DNA of 64,000 bases from Actinomadura violacea (GTDB lineage Bacteria; Actinomycetota; Actinomycetes; Streptosporangiales; Streptosporangiaceae): assembly GCF_017573465.1 (NCBI RefSeq), contig NZ_JAGEPF010000035.1, forward strand, positions 1 to 64,000. Direction: 5' to 3'. Both the position numbers and the translations under genes were made by a program. Positions within the stretch are counted from its first letter, which is position 1, and the number at the start of each line of letters is the position of its first letter. The notes beneath the pieces are model-generated. The model was given only the letters and a program-made list of their open reading frames with translations. It was not told the origin of the DNA and ran no database searches. Shown here in pieces: positions 17,801 to 24,983 of this stretch.

Positions 17801-18900
17801 GTCGCGTCCGACGTCGGTGCCACGGAACCGCTCAGGTCGATGACGCACACGCCCTTGATGCCGTCAGCACCCATCTGGGAGTCGGTCGGCACGATGCCGT
17901 CGTCCACCACCACCACGTGGAACGGAAGGTCCTGGGTGTCGACCCCGGGGGAGAAGCGAGGACGGTCCTTCAGGTCGTCCTCGAGCAGAGCCTCCAGGTC
18001 CGTCAGGGAGTGCCCCGTGAGGCGCACCGGTCCTGCAGCGTCGTGCTCGGTCGGATGAAGGCAGTGCGGCAGCCACTTCGCCCACTGCCACTGCCGCATA
18101 CGGTCCGGCGACGCGCAGATGGTGAGCCGCACATCGTCCGGCGTATGGAAGGTGACGAGTTGCGCCACAAGAGCCCGTGCCATGGCCCGCGCCGCGATCG
18201 GGTCTCCCGTCACCATGATCCGAGCGAACGCCGGCAACGAGACCGCCACCGGCAGATCGGGGACCGTCGCATGGGCGCGCATGAAGCGCCGTAGCGCGCC
18301 GGCGCACATCGGCTCCAGATCCTCGATCGGCTTGGTCTCCGGCGTGACGAGCTCCAGCGCGAGCCTCTGCCGCCCCCGCCCGACACGTACCTGGCCGAAG
18401 TCCTCGTCCGACGGACGCCGCTCCCACAACCGGTGGCTCATCGCCAGGGACCACAGTGTCCGGGGGCTAGGGCCGCTCCACTCCAGAGCCTCCCGCTGCT
18501 GCTTCGCGGCCTTCCGCACGCGCGCGCGCATCTGGTCCAGGTAACGGTAGTAGTCGCGGCGCGCGCCGTTCAGCCGCTGCTTCCGCTCGCCCGCGCCCTG
18601 GCCCATGTGCCCGAAGCCCATGCCGACCATCGACAGGACGAACAGGCCGGACGCCACCCACATGATCGGGTTGCCGCCTCCGGCGCCGCCCGCGCCGCCC
18701 ATGAACATCAGCCCCATGGCGCCGCCGCTGGCGGCCATGGGCAGGTACATCAGCGCGTTCGCGAACCCCTGGCTGATCGTCTCCGGGATCTCCGGGGGAG
18801 GTTCCAGCACGATCTCGCCCTCGGGCAGCCGCGGAGGCGGCCGCCTTTCCGGCCGCCGCACCACCACGATTCCCACGGCCGTTTCCCTTCGCGTCGCCAT
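14893..18900 (-). CDS. eccC: Type VII secretion motor ATPase EccC
   Basis: A single 1335-residue FtsK/SpoIIIE-type ATPase with the full EccC architecture. Two N-terminal transmembrane segments lie near residues 45-95, followed by a basic linker. Three nucleotide-binding domains follow, with Walker A motifs GATGSGKSE (about 493), GAPQTGKST (about 852) and GDTECGKSN (about 1140). Walker B-like strands FVLVDFKGG and LIFIDYRRA are visible. It is not split into EccCa/EccCb as in mycobacterial ESX-1. The motor binds substrate C-terminal signals and drives export. It is transcribed away from eccD across a 134-base divergent intergenic region and converges on mycP. Confidence 0.97.
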   Translation of the reverse strand: MATRRETAVGIVVVRRPERRPPPRLPEGEIVLEPPPEIPETISQGFANALMYLPMAASGGAMGLMFMGGAGGAGGGNPIMWVASGLFVLSMVGMGFGHMGQGAGERKQRLNGARRDYYRYLDQMRARVRKAAKQQREALEWSGPSPRTLWSLAMSHRLWERRPSDEDFGQVRVGRGRQRLALELVTPETKPIEDLEPMCAGALRRFMRAHATVPDLPVAVSLPAFARIMVTGDPIAARAMARALVAQLVTFHTPDDVRLTICASPDRMRQWQWAKWLPHCLHPTEHDAAGPVRLTGHSLTDLEALLEDDLKDRPRFSPGVDTQDLPFHVVVVDDGIVPTDSQMGADGIKGVCVIDLSGSVAPTSDATMLRLHVTDDGMQMMERDHTGKDVSSPLGKADSFTPVQAEGLALRLAPLRAGAADEPEQNALASNLTLTSLLGLAGPYGIDVRSTWQPRAQRNRLRVPIGVDSDGRTVELDIKESAQGGMGPHGLLIGATGSGKSELLRTLVLALAVTHSSETLNFVLVDFKGGATFLGLERLQHVSAVITNLEEELPLVDRMYDALQGEMIRRQELLRSAGNYASLRDYERAREQGAQLAPMPTLFVVLDEFSELLAAKPEFAELFVMIGRLGRSLGVHLLLASQRLEEGKLRGLDSHLSYRIGLRTFSAMESRVVLGVPDAYELPSQPGNGFLKVDVSDMVRFKAAYVSGPVEEEERTQAAAAGTGTPRQIIPYSTAYVPSQTPQRHAPEEPDAGQETGETLFKAVIDQLAGHGPEAHRIWLPPLDVPPTVDELLPPLSPTREHGLTAAGWEGRGRLAAVVGIVDRPFDQQRVPFWVDLSAAAGHVGIAGAPQTGKSTMLRSLITSLSLLHTPEEVQFYCLDFGGGTLGGLSGLPHVGGVSNRLNADRVRRTVAEVSTLLERREREFAERGIDTIATYRRLRAAGQIPGDGFGDVFLVVDGWMTLRQEYEHLEEVITDMAARGLGFGVHVVATAGKWSEFRMGIRDVFGTRLELRLGDSYESEIDRRLAENVPEGRPGRGLTRDRLHFLAALPRLDGSGDAADLGDGVAKMVEVVAGAWQGPQAPPVRLLPDLLPAPALREALGDAETPKWRVPIGIDEDALSPVLLDFAADPHFVVVGDTECGKSNLLKLITEGIVAGHGPDEARLIFIDYRRALLDTADTDHRVGYAASASAATELVTDLVDALNDRLPPADLTPEQLRKRSWWKGSDVFVVVDDYDLVATGNNPLLPLLDLLPQARDIGLHLVLSRTMGGMGRALYDPVIQQLKDLAAPALIMSGSKEEGALFGEVRPTPLPVGRGTLTDRRKGARLVQTALDD

Positions 18901-19034
18901 GACCCGGAGTCAATTTCGGGTCATCCTAGTGATCCCCCGGCGGTCCGCGCCCTGCCGCGAAGCCATTCTCCGGGTGGCGGAAAACGGTCCCGGCTGATAG
19001 TGAATGTGCGGTCATCGCTACGATCGGAGGTCGC

Positions 19035-20426
19035 GTGAATACCTCGACGGGCGCCGACCTGTGCCGCGTGGTCGTCGTCGCCCCGCACCGCAGGCTGGAC
19101 CTCTCGCTGCCCGGAGACATTCCCCTTTCCCACATGCTTCCGACGTTGCTGCAGGTCGCGGGCCACAATTTGGCCGACGCGGGGCTCGCGCACTCCGGCT
19201 GGGTGCTGCAGCGGCTCGACGAGGCGCCGCTCGACGAGTCGCGCTCGCTGTCCGCCCTCGGCGTCAGCGACGGCGAGATCCTCTACTTCCGGCCCGAGCT
19301 GTCCCAGTTCCCCGAGGTCGCCTTCGACGACGTCGCCGACGTCGTCGCCACGGGCGTGAACGAGCACGCCGACCGGTGGCGCCCCGAGACCACGCGGCGC
19401 TTCGGCCTACTCGCAGGCGCGGCCACCCTCGGCTTGGGCGCCGTGGGCATCGCCCTTACGGGGCCGCCCTGGGGGCTGCTGACGGCCGCGTCCGCCGGCG
19501 TCGCCATCGTGCTCCTGCTGGCGGGAATCGTCCTGTCGCGCGCGCTCGGCGATTCTGGGGCCGGAGCCGTCCTCGGCTACAGCGCGCTCCCGTACGCGTT
19601 CCTGGGCGGCCTCCTGGCGCCGGCCAGGTCCGTGCCCCTCCTGCACCTCGGAACGCCGCACCTCGCGGCAGCCTTCGCCGCGGTCACCCTCGCCGCCGTC
19701 GTCTCCGCGTTCGCCATCCACGACGGTCTGCCGACGTTCCTGGGCGTCGCGTTCGTCGCCCTGCTCGGACTGGTGTCGGCCGCACTCGTCCAGGGCGTCG
19801 GGCTGTCCCCGTCCGGAACGGCCACCTTCGACGCCTCCCTGTGCCTCGCCGTCACGGCCCTCATCCCGTCCCTGGCGTTCCGCCTGGCGCGGCTGCCGCT
19901 GCCCCCCGTTCCAGAGAACGCCGAAGAACTCCGCAGCGCCCAGACCTTCGACGGGCCGACCCTCCTGCGCCGCACACGCGAGGCCGACCGTTTCGCGACC
20001 GGACTGGTCGCCGCCGTAGGACTGGCGGGGCTCGGCGCACAGCTGTCCCTGCTCACCACGCACGGATGGCTGCCCGTGACGATGAGCATCTGCCTCTCCC
20101 TGGTGCTCCTCCTGCGCGCGCGTGTCTTCCACGGCCGTTCACAACGCCTCTGGATGCTGCTCTCAGGCCTTGTAGGGCTCGCCATCCTCGCCGTGCACCA
20201 AGCCGTCACGGCCACCCCGGCCATGACGCTGCTGACCGTCGTCCTCCCCGCCGTACTGGCCGTAGCGGTCATGACCGCCATGGCCCTCAGGCTCCCCGCC
20301 CGTAAGCCCTCGCCCTTCTGGGGCCGGGCCGGCGACATCGTCGACATCATGCTCGTCATCAGCCTGCTGCCGCTCGCGTTCGGCCTGCTCAACCTGTACT
20401 CCTGGCTGCGAGGACTGGCCGGCTGA
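19035..20426 (+). CDS. eccD: Type VII secretion integral membrane protein EccD
   Basis: A 463-residue protein. Residues 8 to about 90 form a ubiquitin-like (YukD) domain (CRVVVVAPHRRLDLSLPGDI then SALGVSDGEILYFRPE), followed by a short linker and roughly eleven hydrophobic segments making up the membrane pore domain. The GTG start has CGGAGG four bases upstream. Its stop overlaps the eccB start (TGATG), so the two are co-translated. EccD is the most hydrophobic subunit of the ESX inner-membrane complex. Confidence 0.95.
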   Translation: MNTSTGADLCRVVVVAPHRRLDLSLPGDIPLSHMLPTLLQVAGHNLADAGLAHSGWVLQRLDEAPLDESRSLSALGVSDGEILYFRPELSQFPEVAFDDVADVVATGVNEHADRWRPETTRRFGLLAGAATLGLGAVGIALTGPPWGLLTAASAGVAIVLLLAGIVLSRALGDSGAGAVLGYSALPYAFLGGLLAPARSVPLLHLGTPHLAAAFAAVTLAAVVSAFAIHDGLPTFLGVAFVALLGLVSAALVQGVGLSPSGTATFDASLCLAVTALIPSLAFRLARLPLPPVPENAEELRSAQTFDGPTLLRRTREADRFATGLVAAVGLAGLGAQLSLLTTHGWLPVTMSICLSLVLLLRARVFHGRSQRLWMLLSGLVGLAILAVHQAVTATPAMTLLTVVLPAVLAVAVMTAMALRLPARKPSPFWGRAGDIVDIMLVISLLPLAFGLLNLYSWLRGLAG

Positions 20427-21787
20427 TGCAGACCCGCAAGGACCTGTACCAGGCGCACCGCCTGATGACCCAGCGCGTCGCCCTGGCGCTCCTCCAGGGC
20501 AGTCCGAGCGCCGCGGAGTCCCCGCTGCGCCGCACCGGCGTCGGGACGATCTGCGGCGTCATGGTGGCCGTCCTGGTCGCGGCCGGCTTCGGCATCACCG
20601 GCCTCATCTTCAAGGGCGGCGCCCGCAACCTCGAACGCCCCGGCGTGCTCATCATCGAGAAGGAGACGGGCGCCACCTACGCCTACAGTCGGCAGGACCG
20701 CAAGCTGGTCCCGTTCCTCAACTACGCCTCCGCCCGGCTCGCCATGCCGACGTCGGAGATCCAGCGCAAGACGGTCTCGTCCAAGTCCCTGGCGAAGTAC
20801 CCGCGGGACCCGCTCACCGGCATCCAGGGCGCGCCCGAATCGCTTCCCGAGACGGGGAAACCCAGCCACACGGCATGGTCCTTGTGCGCCCGCACCTCAG
20901 CGTCTTCGGGCGGTTCCACGGTCTCCCTAGTGGGCGGCCCCGACATAGGCGGGCGCCCCCTAGCCGACGCTCAAGGCGTGGTCGTCAGGGGAGGTACGCA
21001 GGACTGGCTCATCTGGCGCAACAGCCGCATGCGCATCACCCCGAAGGCCGCCCGCGGCCTCAGCGCCGAACAGCCCGTCGCAGTGGACGAACGCTGGCTG
21101 AACGGCCTGCCCCAAGGACCCGACTACGCCGCCCCCTCCATCCCCCAGCAAGGACACGAGTTCCCCGGGCCCGGCAACACCTCGGCACCCGCGGGACAGA
21201 TCTTCCATGTCGCCGCCATAGCCGGGACCCCGGAACGCTGGTACGTGCAGCTCCCCGACGGGCTCGCCAGCATCTCCGCCACGCAGGCCCGCCTCCTGCT
21301 CGACTCCCTGGCGGCCGGACCACCGCGCGACATCACTCCCGCAGAGGCCACGTCGAAGCCGTCCCAGAGCAACCTCTACGACCACGCCCTACCGGACTCG
21401 CCGCCGCACATCGTCGCCTACGACTCCCACCAGCCCCTGTGCACCGTCTACCGCAAGGCGTCCCGGCTCTCGGCGGACGCCCGCTTCACCATCGGCGGCA
21501 ACCTCCCCGCGCCGTCCGGGCAGACGTCCTCCGGCCTCGACCAGGTCGTCCTCCCCGGGGGCGGGACGTTCGCGGGCACCCTCTCCGGCCCAGGCCAGCC
21601 GGTGCAGACGTTCTCCCTTCTCACCGACCAGGGCCTGCGCTATCCGATCCCCACCGCCGACGACATCGCCAAACTCGGCTACAGCACGAAGGACGCCACC
21701 CCAATTCCGGCAAACCTATTGCAACTGTTCAAAGAGGGTCCCACGCTGACATCTTCGGCCGCCGGGCGGCCGGTTCCGGCCAAATAA
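20426..21787 (+). CDS. eccB: Type VII secretion protein EccB
   Basis: A 453-residue protein starting MQTRKDLYQAHRLMTQRV, the conserved EccB cytoplasmic helix. One transmembrane segment (about residues 40-62) and a large periplasmic part follow, with two cysteines (CARTS near 152 and LCTVYR near 335) that could form the disulphide known in this family. Residue patterns of the R1-R4 repeat domain are present but not aligned here. It overlaps the eccD stop by one base. EccB, EccC and EccD are all present; eccE, usual in mycobacterial systems, is not seen in this window. Confidence 0.95.
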   Translation: MQTRKDLYQAHRLMTQRVALALLQGSPSAAESPLRRTGVGTICGVMVAVLVAAGFGITGLIFKGGARNLERPGVLIIEKETGATYAYSRQDRKLVPFLNYASARLAMPTSEIQRKTVSSKSLAKYPRDPLTGIQGAPESLPETGKPSHTAWSLCARTSASSGGSTVSLVGGPDIGGRPLADAQGVVVRGGTQDWLIWRNSRMRITPKAARGLSAEQPVAVDERWLNGLPQGPDYAAPSIPQQGHEFPGPGNTSAPAGQIFHVAAIAGTPERWYVQLPDGLASISATQARLLLDSLAAGPPRDITPAEATSKPSQSNLYDHALPDSPPHIVAYDSHQPLCTVYRKASRLSADARFTIGGNLPAPSGQTSSGLDQVVLPGGGTFAGTLSGPGQPVQTFSLLTDQGLRYPIPTADDIAKLGYSTKDATPIPANLLQLFKEGPTLTSSAAGRPVPAK

Positions 21788-21875
21788 CGCCGGAACCGTT
21801 CGAGGGCTTGACTGCTTTGCCTGTTCAGCCCTGGATGCCACGCCGTTCATAGTTATCCACAGGTGTCATTCCTGA

Positions 21876-21905
21876 TGGACAGGCGGTTTCGCTGCTCTCT
21901 ACGCT
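21876..21905 (+). promoter_or_regulatory. Candidate promoter of the WXG100 gene pair
   Basis: A -35-like TGGACA (21876-21881) and a -10-like TACGCT (21900-21905) are separated by 18 bases. This would give a leader of about 105 bases before the first WXG100 gene. A perfect DnaA-box 9-mer (TTATCCACA, 21853-21861) lies just upstream. The assignment rests only on the motifs. Confidence 0.35.
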
Positions 21906-22017
21906 TCGTCTTGCTCGTTGTCACGGGGTGTGTCGTCGAACGGTCCGGGATTCTCTGCCGGTACCCGCGGGCGCCCGTCTCGTGATGCCCGCGCAGTCGA
22001 GGTGAAGGAGAACGGCG

Positions 22018-22332
22018 ATGAGCAACCGGTCATCGGTGAACCGGCAGCACATGCAGCAGGCGGCCGGGAACGTCCAGGACGCCCACGGCCAGATCGGCCA
22101 GATCAAGAACCAGCTCAACACCCACCACGCCGAACTGCAGAGCGCGTGGAAGGGCGAGTCGTCGGCGGCGTTCACCCAGGTCTACAACCTGTTCGAGACC
22201 GAGTTCGCCAAGGTCCTGAAGGACCTGGACCTCATCCAGGAAAAGCTCGTGCACACCAAGGCCAAGTACCAGACCGCCGAGCAGAACAAGACCGCCCGCG
22301 TCAACACCCTCAAGGGCCTGGTCAACGGCTGA
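22018..22332 (+). CDS. WXG100-family T7SS substrate (EsxB-like, with YxxxE signal)
   Basis: A 104-residue four-helix-hairpin subunit. The WxG turn is W44-K-G46 between two long helices. A YxxxE motif (Y84-QTA-E88) stands just after the second helix; this is the general T7SS export signal carried by one member of each Esx pair, so this is the EsxB-type partner. AAGGAG lies seven bases before the ATG. It is followed 67 bases later by a second WXG100 gene, and the two products are expected to form a heterodimer that is recognised by EccC. Confidence 0.95.
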   Translation: MSNRSSVNRQHMQQAAGNVQDAHGQIGQIKNQLNTHHAELQSAWKGESSAAFTQVYNLFETEFAKVLKDLDLIQEKLVHTKAKYQTAEQNKTARVNTLKGLVNG

Positions 22333-22399
22333 CCCCACCCCCCACACAACACCCACAACGGCACGGCACGGCAGCACACGGCACGGGAGGCCCTCCGAG

Positions 22400-22696
22400 A
22401 TGAGCACCGACTTCACCTACGTCGACTTCGGCGGCATGCAGAACGCGCAGGGCAACTTCACCAGCGCGCTCAAGAGCTACCAGTCGGTCCTGGACACCCT
22501 GGACAGCCAGGTCCGCGCCCACCTGGCCGAATGGGACGGCGACGCCCGCAACGCCTACGAGCAGAAGTCCCGCGAGTGGAAACTCGCCGCCCAGCGCATG
22601 GCCACCGCCGTGTCCAGCATGAGCAAGGTCATCGGCGAATCCCACGACATCCACCTGGGCGCCGAACGCCAGAACACCGCCATGTGGGGCTCCTGA
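22400..22696 (+). CDS. WXG100-family T7SS substrate (EsxA-like partner)
   Basis: A 98-residue protein with W45-D-G47 in the hairpin turn and helical sequence on both sides (FTSALKSYQSVLDTLDSQV; NAYEQKSREWKLAAQRMATA). It lacks a YxxxD/E motif after helix 2, as expected for the partner that relies on the other subunit's signal. GGGAGG lies nine bases before the ATG. It is the second gene of the esx pair and would be co-transcribed with 22018-22332. Confidence 0.95.
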   Translation: MSTDFTYVDFGGMQNAQGNFTSALKSYQSVLDTLDSQVRAHLAEWDGDARNAYEQKSREWKLAAQRMATAVSSMSKVIGESHDIHLGAERQNTAMWGS

Positions 22697-22990
22697 ACCA
22701 CACCTGACGACCATCGCCCTTGCCTCCCCAAGACCCCTCGCCTGACCTCCACCGGTTCCCGCACCTGGGCGCCACAGCCCCCGTCACACCGTCTCCAAGC
22801 GGGCTGGACCTGATCATCTGCGGTCTGCATACCGCCGCCGAGCCCAGGCCCGGTGGCGGCCACACCAGAGCCCAGTCGGTGGAAGTCCACCGCCGGCAGT
22901 TGCTACAGGTCGCCGCAGCGATGAACGGCGACCTTTCGGGCTGCAGCGCACTCTGACGGCCTGGAAGGTGGAGGTCAGCGAGGTCCACCA

Positions 22991-23600
22991 TTGGGAGGCT
23001 GCGCAGCGGACGGGCCCGAGGTGGATGACGGGGGCGGACAGGCGTTCCACCAGGGAATCCGGCCCGGAACGCTGGGGCACGGGAACCTTGCGCAGTACGA
23101 CTACGCCACGCTCGCCGGCTACATCGAGCAGGCCTGGCCGGACGGGCTCGGCGGCGTGGCGGAGGCCCACGCCATGGTTCAGAAGGCGTTCAGCGAGGCC
23201 GAAGGCAACCTCGGTAAGCACATCCAGCGCCTCAACATGATCTGGAAGGGCGGTGCCCAGGAACCCGGCAGCGCTGACATGCGCTTGCTCACGAAGGCGA
23301 CCCGAAGCGGCGCCACGCCCAGCGGCCAGTTCTCCAGCTTGATACACAGCGGCTACACCGCGATGGTGGTCTCCCAGCAGAGGATGCCGTCCACGTCCGC
23401 CTCGCTCGGCACCGTCGCGGGCACGAACCCACCGAGGCCACCAAGCTGGCCGCCGACAAGGCGGCCCAAAAGCACCCGGCCAAAGCCAACACCGCCCTGA
23501 CCGCCACCTTCGACCAGATCCCAGCCTCCTTCACCCTCGATGTCTCGCTTGGCGGTCGCCAAGAAGTCCCCTTCGGCGGCGGGCCTGCGACGGGCGGTCC
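22991..23600 (+). pseudogene. Decayed T7SS substrate-like gene (frameshifted)
   Basis: Frame 2 from about 22991 reads as helical sequence typical of WXG100/PPE-type ESX substrates: NLAQYDYATLAGYIEQAWP, then AFSEAEGNLGKHIQRLNMIWKGG with a W-x-G turn, then FSSLIHSGYTAMVVSQQRMP. After about 23390 this frame turns into an implausible Pro/Arg run, while frame 1 becomes coding-like (EPTEATKLAADKAAQKHPAK, then NTALTATFDQIPASFTLDV). A frame change between about 23330 and 23420 therefore breaks one gene. No good ribosome site or start was found at the 5' end. Position right after the esx pair supports a former secreted effector. A sequencing error is the alternative for the frameshift, but a second remnant downstream argues for real decay. 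Confidence 0.65.
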
Positions 23601-23608
23601 GCCCGTCA

Positions 23609-23728
23609 ATGCCTCACCGGTGGGTGACGCACGTCCACCAAGGGATCGGTGTCGTCGTGCAGTTGATCGGGCCACCGGATCAGAAGGCGATGCAGAGGCT
23701 CATCGACGAGAGCCGGGCTTGCACCTGA
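23609..23728 (+). pseudogene. C-terminal remnant of a second unknown gene
   Basis: The frame-2 segment ending at the TGA of 23726-23728 reads RWVTHVHQGIGVVVQL, then IGPPDQKAMQRLIDESRA, which looks like a real protein C-terminus. Upstream in this frame there is no matching body. It directly follows the frameshifted effector-like gene, in a different frame from the tail of that gene. A deletion that fused the middle of the effector gene to the end of its former neighbour would explain this. Confidence 0.4.
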
Positions 23729-23733
23729 AGGGT

Positions 23734-24684
23734 TCAGGTGGTGCGGCGGAGGTGGGTTAGGAGGTCCTGGTGGCGTTGCCAGTATTCGGGTGAGTAGCCG
23801 TCGCCCAGCTGGTACCAGGTGACGGGGGCGTCCGGGGGGCCGAGGCGCTTGCGGGAGAAGCCCGGCGGGCCGGTGTAGGCGCCGGCGGAGGCAAGGCCGA
23901 TGGGAGCCGACGAGCCCGTCCAGCGCGGTTCGGTCGTGAGGTCGGCGCGACCGGGGACGAGCTGGGCGAGAAGGGCGGTCAGCGGGTGGTCCGCTGACAG
24001 GAGGTCGATGAAGGAAGGGAGCTGGGGGATCGGAGGATCCTCGTCGTAGGTGTAGCCGATGGTGAGGGTCGTTTGCTCGGCTGTGCCGGAGCCCGGGGGT
24101 ACGAGCGGCGAGAAGTGCGAGGTGGCTATTGCCGGGCGGGTGCCCGTGCCTATGGCGATGAGTTGCGTCGACGACGTGTTCGTTACGTGGGTTGTCAGTT
24201 TGTCGGTGTGCCAGGGGTGTTGCAGGGGTTCGGTGCGGCCCCAGCCCTTGGGGGGTTCGCCGGTCAGGAGGCGCATCAGTTTCTCTGCGTGTGCGCCAAG
24301 GACGGCTGAGGGGCCGTGGCGGGCCTGGAAGGTCAGGACGAGCTGGTTCCCGATCGGAGCGGTCGGAGGCGTTGTGTAGGTCGAGGCATAGTCGCGCGCC
24401 TCGGGGAGCGGGACGAAAGCGTTGCCGTTCCAGTGCATGGGACGTCCGGTAAGGCCCTCGTAGTAGCCGTTGTCCGCGTGGACCAGCCACTGCGCTTTGG
24501 ATGCGCGGAGCGGAAGGGTCACGCGGCTTGTGGCAGACGTGACGAGCTGGAGCGTGCGGTTCGTCCCTTCGCATTCGGTGAGGGCTTCGGAGATGGCGGG
24601 AGAGAGGGGGACGACAGGGCGGTCGTTCAGCATGACCATGGCGTGGGCGGTGAGGACGTCGGCGCCGCCTGCGGTTTGCGTCAT
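23734..24684 (-). CDS. T7SS-locus accessory protein (DUF6177-like), unknown function
   Basis: A 316-residue soluble protein starting MTQTAGGADVLTAHAMVMLNDRPVVPLSPAISEAL. Middle sequence includes ASKAQWLVHADNGYYEGLTG and a tail with WYQLGDGYSPEYWQRHQDLL. No signal peptide, transmembrane segment or catalytic motif is apparent. Similar proteins are found near ESX genes in Streptomyces and relatives; my recollection is DUF6177, which I could not check. The ATG overlaps the stop of the 100-residue gene upstream (ATGA), so it is the last gene of a translationally coupled block led by the EspI-like gene. Aromatic-rich C-terminus suggests a binding domain, which is speculation. Confidence 0.8.
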   Translation of the reverse strand: MTQTAGGADVLTAHAMVMLNDRPVVPLSPAISEALTECEGTNRTLQLVTSATSRVTLPLRASKAQWLVHADNGYYEGLTGRPMHWNGNAFVPLPEARDYASTYTTPPTAPIGNQLVLTFQARHGPSAVLGAHAEKLMRLLTGEPPKGWGRTEPLQHPWHTDKLTTHVTNTSSTQLIAIGTGTRPAIATSHFSPLVPPGSGTAEQTTLTIGYTYDEDPPIPQLPSFIDLLSADHPLTALLAQLVPGRADLTTEPRWTGSSAPIGLASAGAYTGPPGFSRKRLGPPDAPVTWYQLGDGYSPEYWQRHQDLLTHLRRTT

Positions 24685-24983
24685 TGAGCCGTCCATATCG
24701 TGCCGTTGATGGTTTCGGCGCAGCGTTGGGCCAGGTGGTGGGCTTCGGGTGAGTCCGTGGCGATGTGGATCTCCGTCCACCACACGGGGGCGGCGGAATC
24801 GATTCCGAGAAGGCGTTCCGCTTCGCCGGGGACGGAAACGAGGACCGGTTCCCGGACGCGCAGGAGGAGGCGGTCCTCGGCGTCGAAGACGTAATCCCTC
24901 GCTGCGCGGAGCGGCGGGGATGCCAGGGCCTGGAGGTCCAAGGACGGCTTGTCGGTGGTGAGGACTATCAGTTCGCGGCTCAT
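24681..24983 (-). CDS. Small T7SS-locus accessory protein (100 aa), unknown function
   Basis: A 100-residue protein starting MSRELIVLTTDKPSLDLQAL, with a central RLLLRVREPVLVSVPGEAERLLG and a tail ETINGTIWTAQ. It overlaps both neighbours by four bases (ATGA with the EspI-like gene before it and with the 316-residue gene after it), which argues strongly for a shared function and fixed stoichiometry. Size and mixed alpha/beta look would fit a small chaperone or adaptor, but no family is recognised. Confidence 0.8.
   Translation of the reverse strand: MSRELIVLTTDKPSLDLQALASPPLRAARDYVFDAEDRLLLRVREPVLVSVPGEAERLLGIDSAAPVWWTEIHIATDSPEAHHLAQRCAETINGTIWTAQ

Noticed and set aside
22720..22956. 78-codon plus-strand frame between the WXG100 pair and the decayed gene
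   Set aside because: No ribosome site and a Pro/His/Ser composition without structure; it may be remnant DNA but cannot be supported as a gene.
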